NCBI GenBank assembly: GCA_947178015.1
Contig: CAMWWW010000175.1
Location: 1 to 5,438 of the forward strand
Origin: an uncultured Clostridia bacterium
Lineage (GTDB): Bacteria; Bacillota; Clostridia; Lachnospirales; Lachnospiraceae
DNA: 5,438 nt
Reading direction: 5' to 3'
In this document: positions 1 through 5,438 of the stretch, one piece after another
Layout: every line of letters begins with the position of its first letter
How positions within the stretch are numbered: the first letter of the stretch is position 1
Position numbers and translations under genes: made by a program
Notes under the pieces: model-generated
The model's database searches: none
What the model was told of the DNA's origin: nothing
Seen by the model: the letters and a program-made list of their open reading frames with translations, nothing else

Positions 1-180
1 TCCTTATCCGTAATGATCTACCCCACTTTCTCTTTACCGTCCAAACAGTTCCATATTTTCAGCTATCGCCTTATGCCTTTCCCTTGTGTCCGGAATTTAG
101 AGCATTTAAAGGATTATTCCTTGTTGTCCGGCACAATATTCTAAGTATGGGGAATGACCGTTACATAAAACCGTATCAGC

Positions 181-210
181 GGGCGTCTGTAATATGAAGA
201 TGCCCTTTAT
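181..210 (+). terminator. Weak terminator-like hairpin, + strand
   Basis: GGGCGTCT (181-188) pairs with AGATGCCC (198-205) around a 9-nt loop. Seven pairs are Watson-Crick and one is G-U. That wobble is G-U only in + strand RNA and would be a C-A mismatch in minus strand RNA, so the structure favours a + transcript entering from the left edge. The following TTTAT is a poor U tract, so termination is uncertain. Confidence 0.3.
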
Positions 211-272
211 CCATTTTAAAAAGAAACCGCTACCCTCCTGCTTTAGATAACAGCATTTTTATGTTTAGCATT

Positions 273-317
273 TGTCTATTACCATATGTCTATTACTTGT
301 CTATTATCTGTCTATTA
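273..317. repeat. Four phased copies of a 9-bp direct repeat
   Basis: TGTCTATTA (TAATAGACA on the minus strand) occurs exactly at 273-281, 287-295, 298-306 and 309-317. Start-to-start spacing is 14, 11 and 11 bp, so three copies sit about one helical turn apart. The cluster begins 12 bp beyond the terminator stem of the scaffold/GGGtGRT operon. It may be a short tandem duplication or a phased protein-binding array; the sequence does not decide. Confidence 0.7.
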
Positions 318-320
318 CGT

Positions 321-368
321 GACAAAATTAAGGGCTTCCGCTGACTACTCACATCAACGGAAACCCTT
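321..368 (-). terminator. Intrinsic terminator of the scaffold/GGGtGRT operon
   Basis: Read on the minus strand, the arm at 368-354 pairs with the arm at 344-330 over 15 bp, with a 9-nt loop (345-353). Thirteen pairs are Watson-Crick and two are G-U. Both wobbles are allowed only in minus strand RNA (they are C-A on the + strand), which supports this orientation. The tail reads AATTTTGTC. The stem starts 16 nt after the GGGtGRT stop codon. Confidence 0.85.
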
Positions 369-384
369 GAATATACGCTATTTC

Positions 385-1395
385 TTAGAATTTGCCTGCC
401 TTCGCCGCTTCCTCGATGCTAACAGCAACCGCCACGGTAGCGCCAACCATAGGATTGTTGCCCATGCCGATAAGTCCCATCATCTCTACATGTGCTGGTA
501 CGGATGAGGAGCCTGCAAACTGTGCATCAGAGTGCATACGTCCCATGGTATCTGTCATGCCGTAGGATGCTGGTCCTGCTGCCATATTATCGGGATGGAG
601 GGTTCTTCCTGTACCGCCACCGGATGCTACGGAAAAGTACTTCTTGCCCTGCTCTACACATTCCTTCTTATAGGTTCCTGCAACTGGATGCTGGAATCTG
701 GTCGGGTTCGTAGAATTTCCTGTAATAGAAACATCCACACCCTCCTTATGCATAATTGCAACACCCTCTGTCACATCATTGGCTCCATAGCAATTTACCT
801 TGGAGCGAAGTCCTGTAGAATAAGGCTTGCGGAATACTTCTTTTACCTCGCCTGTATAATAATCCATCTCTGTCTCTACATATGTAAATCCGTTGATTCT
901 GGAGATAACCTGAGCAGCATCCTTGCCAAGACCATTTAAGATAACTCTCAGCGGCTTGGTACGAACCTTATTAGCCTTCTCCGCGATACCGATAGCACCC
1001 TCAGCAGCCGCAAAGGACTCATGTCCAGCTAAGAAGCAGAAGCACTCTGTCTCCTCTTCAAGAAGCATCTTTCCCAAATTGCCATGTCCCAATCCAACCT
1101 TGCGCTGATCCGCAACAGAACCCGGAATACAGAACGCCTGTAATCCCTCTCCGATTGCAGCCGCGGCATCTGCTGCCCTCTTGCAGCCCTTCTTGATGGC
1201 AATCGCAGCGCCAACGGTATACGCCCAGCAAGCATTTTCAAAACAGATAGGCTGGATCTTCTTTACTTGGTCATATACATCCAGACCGGCATCCTTTGTA
1301 ATCTTCTCTGCCTCCTCAATAGAAGCAATTCCGTATTCGTTCAATACAGCATTGATTTTGTCAATTCTTCTTTCATATGATTCAAATAAAGCCAT
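385..1395 (-). CDS. GGGtGRT family protein
   Basis: A 336-residue protein recognised by the motif that names its family, GGGTGRT, at residues 259-265 (context SVASGGGTGRTLHPDN). The family is conserved in anaerobic bacteria and, to my knowledge, has no established reaction. The glycine-rich motif resembles a phosphate or nucleotide loop, but that is inference. Other visible features are eight cysteines (51, 56, 71, 89, 118, 120, 202, 246), including C51-x4-C56 and C118-x-C120, and a Gly/His stretch GLGHGNLGK at 101-109. There is no signal peptide or membrane segment, so it is probably cytosolic. The start is supported by AGGAGG ten bases upstream; that site overlaps the stop of the scaffold gene, with only 13 nt between the two frames, so translation is probably coupled. 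The length appears complete. Family assignment is sure; function is unknown, with a role in iron-sulfur or related metal/sulfur chemistry suggested only by the neighbour and the cysteines. Confidence 0.95.
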   Translation of the reverse strand: MALFESYERRIDKINAVLNEYGIASIEEAEKITKDAGLDVYDQVKKIQPICFENACWAYTVGAAIAIKKGCKRAADAAAAIGEGLQAFCIPGSVADQRKVGLGHGNLGKMLLEEETECFCFLAGHESFAAAEGAIGIAEKANKVRTKPLRVILNGLGKDAAQVISRINGFTYVETEMDYYTGEVKEVFRKPYSTGLRSKVNCYGANDVTEGVAIMHKEGVDVSITGNSTNPTRFQHPVAGTYKKECVEQGKKYFSVASGGGTGRTLHPDNMAAGPASYGMTDTMGRMHSDAQFAGSSSVPAHVEMMGLIGMGNNPMVGATVAVAVSIEEAAKAGKF

Positions 1396-1408
1396 TGTTC
1401 CCTACCTC

Positions 1409-2101
1409 CTATTCCTGTCTTGGATCGATAATCTTTACTGCGTCATCCACTCTGCCGTACTGTCCCTTAGCCTTCTCCCATGCAGTGTTTGGATCATCGC
1501 CCTTCTTAATAAAATCTGTCATCTTTCCAAGACTTACGAACTGGTATCCGATAATCTGATCGTCCTCATCCAATGCAATGCCTGTGACATAGCCCTCTGC
1601 CATCTCCAGATAACGAGGTCCCTTTGCAAGTGTGCCGTACATTGTACCAACCTGAGAGCGGAGTCCCTTTCCCAGATCCTCAAGCCCTGCACCGATCGGA
1701 AGTCCCTCCTCCGAAAATGCAGACTGTGATCTTCCGTACACAATCTGTAAAAACAGCTCTCTCATAGCAGTATTGATAGCATCACAGACCAAATCTGTAT
1801 TCAGCGCCTCCAACACGGTCCTTCCCGGCAAAATCTCAGATGCCATAGCTGCGGAATGAGTCATGCCAGAACAGCCGATGGTCTCAACAAGCGCTTCCTG
1901 AATAATACCCTCTTTTACATTCAAAGTCAGCTTGCAAGCTCCCTGCTGAGGTGCACACCAGCCTATTCCGTGTGTCAGGCCTGAAATATCCTTCACTTCC
2001 TTTGCTTTCACCCACTTTGCCTCTTCCGGTATCGGAGCTGCGCCATGAGCGACGCCCTGTGCCACTTTACACATTTTTTCTACTTCATGTGAATAAATCA
2101 T
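1409..2101 (-). CDS. NifU-like iron-sulfur cluster assembly scaffold protein
   Basis: A 230-residue protein related to the NifU N-terminal/IscU scaffold family, which holds a nascent Fe-S cluster on conserved cysteines before handing it to target proteins. The core is visible as GWCAPQQGACKLTLNV (residues 47-62) and IGCSGMTHSAAMASEIL (75-91), which resemble the IscU segments around its first two ligand cysteines. Candidate ligands are C49, C56, C77 and C106; C11 is outside the core. The third IscU cysteine normally lies further on, so C106 is a guess. Residues beyond about 130 form an extension absent from classical IscU (about 130 residues), including GYVTGIALDEDDQIIGYQF at 165-183. I chose the ATG at 2101 rather than one 28 codons upstream because AAAGGAG lies seven bases before it and the upstream residues do not look like this family. 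It is the first gene of a two-gene operon with the GGGtGRT protein. No cysteine desulfurase or SufBC gene is in the window. Confidence 0.88.
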   Translation of the reverse strand: MIYSHEVEKMCKVAQGVAHGAAPIPEEAKWVKAKEVKDISGLTHGIGWCAPQQGACKLTLNVKEGIIQEALVETIGCSGMTHSAAMASEILPGRTVLEALNTDLVCDAINTAMRELFLQIVYGRSQSAFSEEGLPIGAGLEDLGKGLRSQVGTMYGTLAKGPRYLEMAEGYVTGIALDEDDQIIGYQFVSLGKMTDFIKKGDDPNTAWEKAKGQYGRVDDAVKIIDPRQE

Positions 2102-2108
2102 GATAAGA

Positions 2109-2115
2109 CTCCTTT
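2109..2115 (-). promoter_or_regulatory. Ribosome binding site fixing the scaffold gene start
   Basis: AAAGGAG on the minus strand, seven bases before the ATG at 2101. It decides between this start and the in-frame ATG at 2185, which would begin just downstream of the MATE gene with no comparable site. Confidence 0.85.
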
Positions 2116-2183
2116 CGAATATATGTTCTATAAATGTCACTGGTAATTCAGCACATCCTGTTTTTATTCTCTCACAAAATGAC

Positions 2184-2211
2184 AAAATAGTCCAGTTATT
2201 TTTACATACAA
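2184..2211 (-). promoter_or_regulatory. Possible weak promoter of the scaffold/GGGtGRT operon
   Basis: TTGTAT (2211-2206) and TATTTT (2189-2184) on the minus strand are separated by 16 bp. The match to sigma-A consensus is modest (3 of 6 and 4 of 6). It is the best candidate I see in the 165-nt gap between the MATE gene and the scaffold gene. Read-through from the MATE transcript is an alternative. Confidence 0.25.
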
Positions 2212-2255
2212 TTTCATTCTCTCTAGTGGGACTCTTGGCTTTGCTACCACAGAGT

Positions 2256-2280
2256 AGAAAAGGGGCTTATTTTGCCCTTC
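2256..2280 (-). terminator. Weak terminator-like hairpin at the end of the MATE gene
   Basis: On the minus strand GGGC (2277-2274) pairs with GCCC (2266-2263) around a 7-nt loop, and can be extended by two A-T pairs if one C bulges. A short T run (CTTTTC) follows. The MATE stop codon TAA lies in the loop. The short stem makes partial read-through into the scaffold operon plausible. A further 8-bp stem with one bulge (CTCT-GTGG with CCAC-T-AGAG, 2221-2254) lies just downstream and has no T tract. Confidence 0.35.
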
Positions 2281-3595
2281 TCCAACACCCACTTCGATAA
2301 AATCCATAAGACATCACAGCCCCGACAACCCATCCCAAAGGCCACGACAGCCAGATACCAGTGCTACCAAGAGGCATAGAAAGAAGAAAAGCCAGAATAA
2401 CCCTTAAAATCAAATCGGTAAAGGTACATATCATAAACTGCTTCATGGCACCTGCACCTCTTAGAACCCCGTCGGCGGTCAACTTTAATGCAATCACAAA
2501 ATAGAATGGTGATACAATCCGCAAAAAAACTCTTCCTGTGTCAAGCGCCACCGTGCTCGCACTGTCCATAAACAGCTCAATCATAGCCTTACCCAAAAAG
2601 AAATACAAGAGAAAGAATGGAATCGTCACCAGCCACGCAAGCTTAATCCCTGCGCCAAATCCCTCTTTTACTCTATCCTGTTTTCCCGCGCCAATATTTT
2701 GCGCTGTAAAACTAGACACTCCATTCGCCAATGTCGTGACGCTGGTAAGCATAAAGGTATTTAGCTTCACTGCCGCAGAATAACCCGCTATCACAGAAGA
2801 ACCGCAAGAATTGACAAGACCTTGGATAAAAATATTTCCAATGGAAATAAAGCTCTGTTGAAAAATACTTGGTATAGCGATCCGACCAATCACCTTCAAC
2901 ATCTGTAGGGAAAAAAGCTTAGAGTTTTCTTTTGACGAAATGGATTGCATCCTGATTTTTAAGGTAAATAAAGATAATGCACAAGCAATTCCCTGCGCTA
3001 GAAAGGTTGCCCACGCAACACCTGCCACTCCCCAGTGAAACACGGCCACAAACAACAGATCCAGAACAATATTGCCAAGGGAGGAACCTATTAGAAAATA
3101 GAGAGGGGTTTTGGAATCTCCAAGAGAATTAAAGATACCTGTCGCAATATTATACAAAAACAGAAATAGAAATCCTGCTATGTAAATTTTCAGATAGAGA
3201 TCCCCTTCCGCAAATATATTTTCCGGGGTATGGATAAGCCTCATCAGACCAACGCTGCAAACAAGCCCCAAAGCGGTAAGGATAACAGAGAGCACGGTAG
3301 AAGAAATAATCGTAGTGGACACGGCCGTTTTCATTTTTGCATAATCTTTTGCGCCAAATAGCTGCGAGATTACACCCGAACAGCCAATATTGCTGCCAAC
3401 GGCAATCGCCATAAAAATCATCGTAATTGGATAGGAAGCTCCCACCGCCGCCAGTGCATTTTCTCCCGCGAATTTTCCAGCAATTACGCTGTCGGCAATA
3501 TTATATAGCTGCTGGAAAATCACACTGACAAACATGGGAATAGAAAACTGCCACAATATCTTCTGCGGCTTACCTTCTGTCAAATCTTTTATCAT
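2267..3595 (-). CDS. MATE family efflux transporter
   Basis: A 442-residue integral membrane protein of the MATE (multidrug and toxic compound extrusion) family, which exports cationic drugs or metabolites in exchange for Na+ or H+ across the cytoplasmic membrane. The N-terminus MIKDLTEGKPQKILWQFSIP, QQLYNIADSVIAGKF from residue 28 and GDSKTPL (159-165) are typical of the first half. The second half repeats the layout, with IPSIFQQSF (241-249), AQNIGAGK (298-305) and VLRGAGAM (377-384). Hydrophobic segments are consistent with twelve membrane helices in two six-helix halves, and the length is normal for the family. The start at 3595 is chosen because GAGGAG precedes it by four bases; an in-frame ATG at 3634 lacks such a site and adds a lysine-rich stretch unlike the family. 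It diverges from spoVAD across a 158-nt gap and has its own promoter. The substrate cannot be told from sequence, and drug resistance should not be assumed. Confidence 0.94.
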   Translation of the reverse strand: MIKDLTEGKPQKILWQFSIPMFVSVIFQQLYNIADSVIAGKFAGENALAAVGASYPITMIFMAIAVGSNIGCSGVISQLFGAKDYAKMKTAVSTTIISSTVLSVILTALGLVCSVGLMRLIHTPENIFAEGDLYLKIYIAGFLFLFLYNIATGIFNSLGDSKTPLYFLIGSSLGNIVLDLLFVAVFHWGVAGVAWATFLAQGIACALSLFTLKIRMQSISSKENSKLFSLQMLKVIGRIAIPSIFQQSFISIGNIFIQGLVNSCGSSVIAGYSAAVKLNTFMLTSVTTLANGVSSFTAQNIGAGKQDRVKEGFGAGIKLAWLVTIPFFLLYFFLGKAMIELFMDSASTVALDTGRVFLRIVSPFYFVIALKLTADGVLRGAGAMKQFMICTFTDLILRVILAFLLSMPLGSTGIWLSWPLGWVVGAVMSYGFYRSGCWRRAK

Positions 3596-3599
3596 AATT

Positions 3600-3605
3600 C
3601 TCCTC
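3600..3605 (-). promoter_or_regulatory. Ribosome binding site fixing the MATE start
   Basis: GAGGAG on the minus strand, four bases before the ATG at 3595. The spacing is short but workable, and no similar site precedes the alternative ATG at 3634. Confidence 0.75.
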
Positions 3606-3653
3606 TTTTCTGTGGATTTTTTAAATATATTCACTATATTTTATCCATTCTCT

Positions 3654-3682
3654 GTTTTAGCACACTTAACTTTTTCTGTCAA
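3654..3682 (-). promoter_or_regulatory. Sigma-A-type promoter of the MATE gene
   Basis: On the minus strand a perfect -35 box TTGACA (3682-3677), a 17-bp spacer and a -10 box TAAAAC (3659-3654, 4 of 6) preceded by TGC, an extended -10 element. Transcription would begin near 3647, giving a leader of about 50 nt. This is the best promoter in the window and predicts vegetative expression of the transporter, unlike the divergent spore genes. Confidence 0.75.
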
Positions 3683-3753
3683 TACATAATCCATTTTCCT
3701 GCTGGCAAGACTATGAAAAGAAGCACTGTTATCAGGATAAGTTAGGAGGTTTT

Positions 3754-4758
3754 ATGATAGTAGGAAAACAAAGCATCCAATTTGACCAGTCTCCTTTTAT
3801 ATTCGAGGCCGCCAGTATTGCAGGAAAAAAGGAAGCCGACGGTCCTCTTGGAAAACAATTTGACAGAATTGAACCAGATCCCATGCTTGGCAAAGACACA
3901 TGGGAGGAAGCAGAAAGCGAGCTGCAAAGACTCGCCGCCTCTGAGGTACTCAAAAAAAGTGGACTTGCCCCCGCAGATATCCGTTATATTCTTGCGGGCG
4001 ATCTGCTGGAACAAATGACAGCCACCTCCTTTGGGCTGATGGATTTCTCTATCCCACTATTCGGTCTTTATGGAGCCTGTTCCACCATGGGAGAATCCAT
4101 AGGACTTGGCTCTATGTTAGTGGCGGGAGGATTTGCAGAATCCGTAATGGCACTTGCTTCCAGTCATTTTGCAGGGGCAGAAAAACAGTTCCGCTTTCCT
4201 CTGGATTATGGCAATCAACGTCCTCTGGCGGCAAGCTGGACAGTCACCGGCTGCGGAGCCGTTATTATCAGCAACAAAAAGGGCAGGGCGAGAATCAAAG
4301 GCATTACAACAGGAAAAATTGTGGACTTCGGATTAAAGGATTCCATGAACATGGGGGCATGTATGGCACCTGCCGCCTGTGATACCATCTATCAAAACTT
4401 TATGGATTTTAATTGTATGCCTGATGCATATGATAAAATCATTACCGGTGATTTAGGGTATATTGGCCACGATCTTCTTCTTGATCTATTAAAAGACAAA
4501 GGCTTTGATATTAGCAGCCAGCACATGGACTGCGGTATTGAAATCTACGATCAAAAATCTCAGGATACCCACAATGGCGGTAGCGGATGCGGATGCGCAG
4601 CCGTTACATTGTGCAGCTATATCTTAAAACAGCTTGAAAAAGGTGCATGGAAGAAGATTCTTTTTATCCCAACTGGTGCACTGCTCTCAAAAACAAGCTT
4701 TAACGAGGGACGAACCGTCCCCGGCATCGCTCATGCAGTTATATTAGAACACTGCTAA
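3754..4758 (+). CDS. spoVAD: Stage V sporulation protein AD (SpoVAD)
   Basis: A 334-residue protein that aligns by eye along its length with Bacillus subtilis SpoVAD. SpoVAD is a soluble thiolase-fold subunit of the SpoVA complex; it binds dipicolinic acid and is needed for loading it into the forespore and releasing it in germination. Landmarks are GPLGKQFD (30-37), LAGDLLEQ (80-87), the thiolase-like cysteine segment YGACSTMGES (C109), ASSHFAGAEKQFRFP (135-149), TVTGCGAVI (163-171), GSGCGCAAV (276-284), PTGALLS (306-312) and IAHAVILE (325-332). The C-terminus ends a few residues short of the Bacillus protein. AGGAGG lies four bases before the ATG. In Clostridia spoVAC normally sits immediately upstream; here the divergent MATE gene does. 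A sigma-G promoter would be expected, but I see no convincing pair of boxes: CATAATC at 3685 resembles a -10 without a matching -35. A small palindrome TTATC-AG-GATAA (3729-3740) precedes the ribosome binding site. Confidence 0.96.
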   Translation: MIVGKQSIQFDQSPFIFEAASIAGKKEADGPLGKQFDRIEPDPMLGKDTWEEAESELQRLAASEVLKKSGLAPADIRYILAGDLLEQMTATSFGLMDFSIPLFGLYGACSTMGESIGLGSMLVAGGFAESVMALASSHFAGAEKQFRFPLDYGNQRPLAASWTVTGCGAVIISNKKGRARIKGITTGKIVDFGLKDSMNMGACMAPAACDTIYQNFMDFNCMPDAYDKIITGDLGYIGHDLLLDLLKDKGFDISSQHMDCGIEIYDQKSQDTHNGGSGCGCAAVTLCSYILKQLEKGAWKKILFIPTGALLSKTSFNEGRTVPGIAHAVILEHC

Positions 4759-4782
4759 ATTCATTTACAATCCTGTGAAGAC

Positions 4783-4838
4783 CATTTGTGCCAGTGTGCT
4801 GTTTGGCGCAAATGTATTTTCTATATAAAAACAGCACA
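4783..4838 (+). promoter_or_regulatory. Predicted RNA hairpin/pseudoknot in the spoVAD-spoVAE gap
   Basis: CATTTGTGCCA (4783-4793) pairs with TGGCGCAAATG (4804-4814): 11 bp including one U-G wobble that exists only in + strand RNA. The hairpin loop plus one base (4795-4804) is an exact 10-base complement of AAACAGCACA (4829-4838). Together they give the order S1-S2-S1'-S2' of an H-type pseudoknot, with a 14-nt A/U-rich linker (4815-4828). The second stem ends five bases before the GAGG of spoVAE. It could tune spoVAE translation, stabilise the 3' end of spoVAD mRNA, or act as a partial terminator, since TATTTTCTAT follows the first stem. The pairing is seen in the sequence; any function is inferred. 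Confidence 0.5.
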
Positions 4839-4853
4839 GAAATGAGGAATTAT

Positions 4854-5210
4854 ATGGACTATATTAAGGCATTTCTTATAGGAGGACTAATCTGCGCACT
4901 GGTACAGATCCTGATGGATAAGACAAAGCTTATGCCGGGAAGGATTATGGTACTGCTTGTCTGCACTGGATGTGTGCTGGGCGCGATCGGCATCTATGAG
5001 CCATTCTTAGAATTTGCAGGCTGTGGGGCAAGCGTTCCGCTGCTTGGTTTTGGAAACACACTTTTTAAAGGAATTAAAAAAGCGATTGGCGAGGAAGGCT
5101 TTTTAGGCATTTTTTCCGGCGGCTTCACAGCAAGCGCAGTCGGTATATCGGGAGCCTTACTCTTTGGATACCTCGCATCTCTTCTCTTTGATTCCAAAAT
5201 GAAAGAGTAA
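4854..5210 (+). CDS. spoVAE: Stage V sporulation protein AE (SpoVAE)
   Basis: A 118-residue membrane protein matching the short SpoVAE (SpoVAEb) family, usually about 116 residues, a subunit of the SpoVA dipicolinic-acid channel in the inner spore membrane. Visible hallmarks are GGLICALVQILMD (10-22), IGIYEPFLEFAGCGASVPL (45-63), GFGNTL (65-70), GFLGIFSGGF (82-91) and SAVGISGALLFGYLASLLF (94-112). Hydrophobic segments lie near 4-20, 30-48 and 92-112. I start at 4854 because GAGG (4844-4847) lies six bases before it and the family begins with this hydrophobic segment; the ATG at 4842 overlaps that site. It lies 95 nt after spoVAD on the same strand, wider than usual for this pair, and the gap holds a structured element. 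It is very probably co-transcribed with spoVAD. Confidence 0.95.
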   Translation: MDYIKAFLIGGLICALVQILMDKTKLMPGRIMVLLVCTGCVLGAIGIYEPFLEFAGCGASVPLLGFGNTLFKGIKKAIGEEGFLGIFSGGFTASAVGISGALLFGYLASLLFDSKMKE

Positions 5211-5270
5211 AGTATCTCTTCGTATAAAAATGGCAGCTTTTTAAAACTTTTTCAGTATGAAGTTATATAC

Positions 5271-5293
5271 AAATGATTTGTGTAATCATTTTT
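5271..5293 (+). terminator. Weak terminator-like hairpin after spoVAE
   Basis: AAATGATT (5271-5278) and AATCATTT (5284-5291) form a perfect 8-bp stem with a 5-nt loop, followed by two more T residues. Only one pair is G-C, so the stem is weak. It lies 60 nt after the spoVAE stop and may end the transcript together with the larger palindrome downstream. Confidence 0.35.
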
Positions 5294-5312
5294 GAGAAAG
5301 GTCCGCATAGCC

Positions 5313-5438
5313 AGCTCTGCTATTTCCTCCGTCACCCCGCTCTCGCTTAGTGAAAAACGTAGCGGACGCTAAACTCGTGAAAAACCTCGTTAAGCGCCGA
5401 CGTTTTTCAATAGGTTCCTTGAGGAAAATAGCAGAGCT
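5313..5438. repeat. Nested inverted repeat, possible small mobile or repeat element
   Basis: The outer arms AGCTCTGCTATTTCCTC (5313-5329) and 5421-5438 are inverted copies differing by one extra A. Inside them TGAAAAACGT (5351-5360) and ACGTTTTTCA (5400-5409) are a perfect 10-bp inverted pair. The stem continues with CGG/CCG, CGC/GCG and three A-T pairs, interrupted by small bulges, leaving a 17-nt loop (5373-5389). The layout of terminal inverted repeats around about 90 bp without a gene resembles a MITE or a large hairpin repeat. The right arm ends exactly at the window edge, so the true end and any target-site duplication cannot be seen. Confidence 0.6.

Larger units (their letters stand above)
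1..329. other. Intergenic region with no convincing gene
   Basis: No complete gene with a ribosome binding site was found. On the + strand one frame is open from the left edge (base 3) to a TGA at 195-197, about 64 codons, and another from base 1 to a TAA at 142-144. Both are rich in Phe, Pro and Leu and match nothing I know. The + strand is pyrimidine-rich here, which in Clostridia usually marks the non-coding strand. On the minus strand short protein-like stretches occur, for example one reading HKAIAENMELFGR near 35-80, but stops break them. The region could be the end of a neighbouring gene, a decayed gene, or plain intergenic DNA. A hairpin and a repeat cluster inside it are listed separately. 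Confidence 0.5.

Noticed and set aside
196..235. Minus strand mini-ORF starting MDKGHLHI near 213, with AGGAGGG upstream, reminiscent of the start of CobO-type adenosyltransferases
   Set aside because: It stops after 12 codons, the AGGAGG is about 19 bases from the ATG, and nothing after it in any frame shows the expected glycine-rich ATP loop.
2102..2185. N-terminal extension of the scaffold protein from the ATG at 2185
   Set aside because: The extra 28 residues do not resemble the family, and the ATG at 2101 has a well-placed AAAGGAG.
3685..3691. CATAATC as a sigma-G -10 box for spoVAD
   Set aside because: No sequence resembling the sigma-G -35 lies 17-18 bp upstream, and the site overlaps the MATE promoter region, so the match is probably chance.
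3729..3740. Palindrome TTATC-AG-GATAA before the spoVAD ribosome binding site as an operator
   Set aside because: Five-base arms are expected by chance in AT-rich DNA, and no regulator gene or second copy is present.
4788..4853. N-terminal extension of SpoVAE from the in-frame ATG at 4788
   Set aside because: It runs through the hairpin/pseudoknot, adds residues not found in the family, and the ATG at 4854 has its own ribosome binding site.
5252..5335. Minus strand frame of 27 codons from a GTG at 5335, reading TEEIAELAMRTFLKND in part, across the left arm of the palindrome
   Set aside because: There is no ribosome binding site before the GTG, the frame is closed by a stop a few codons upstream, and I do not recognise the peptide. 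It may be a fortuitous frame through the repeat.

Overview
The window looks like chromosomal DNA of a spore-forming anaerobic Clostridia member, most likely Lachnospiraceae or a close relative. The reasons are two spoVA spore genes, a GGGtGRT-family gene paired with a NifU-like scaffold (a pairing I associate with strict anaerobes), strong AGGAGG-type ribosome binding sites and moderate to low GC. The exact genus cannot be told from the sequence.

Layout, left to right. Positions 1-329 hold no convincing gene: there is an open frame running in from the left edge, a weak + strand hairpin (181-205) and four phased copies of a 9-bp repeat (273-317). Next, on the minus strand, is a compact two-gene operon. 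A NifU-like iron-sulfur scaffold protein (2101 down to 1409) is followed after 13 nt by a GGGtGRT protein (1395 down to 385), and a strong intrinsic terminator closes it (321-368). Upstream, also on the minus strand, a MATE-family exporter (3595 down to 2267) has a good sigma-A-type promoter (3654-3682). Diverging from it on the + strand are spoVAD (3754-4758) and spoVAE (4854-5210), parts of the SpoVA dipicolinic-acid channel of spores. spoVAC, which usually precedes spoVAD, is absent. The last 126 bases (5313-5438) are a nested inverted repeat that reaches the right edge.

How the genes work together: the scaffold/GGGtGRT pair very probably acts as one unit, since the genes are nearly contiguous and share a terminator. 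Its biochemical role is not established from anything visible here. SpoVAD (cytosolic-face, thiolase-fold, DPA-binding) and SpoVAE (membrane) act in one complex in the forespore. The MATE exporter has no obvious functional link to either group.

The best leads are: (1) the poorly characterised scaffold plus GGGtGRT operon; (2) a predicted H-type pseudoknot in the 95-nt spoVAD-spoVAE gap, ending five bases before the spoVAE ribosome binding site; (3) the nested palindrome at the right edge, a candidate small mobile or repeat element; and (4) a spoVA locus without spoVAC.
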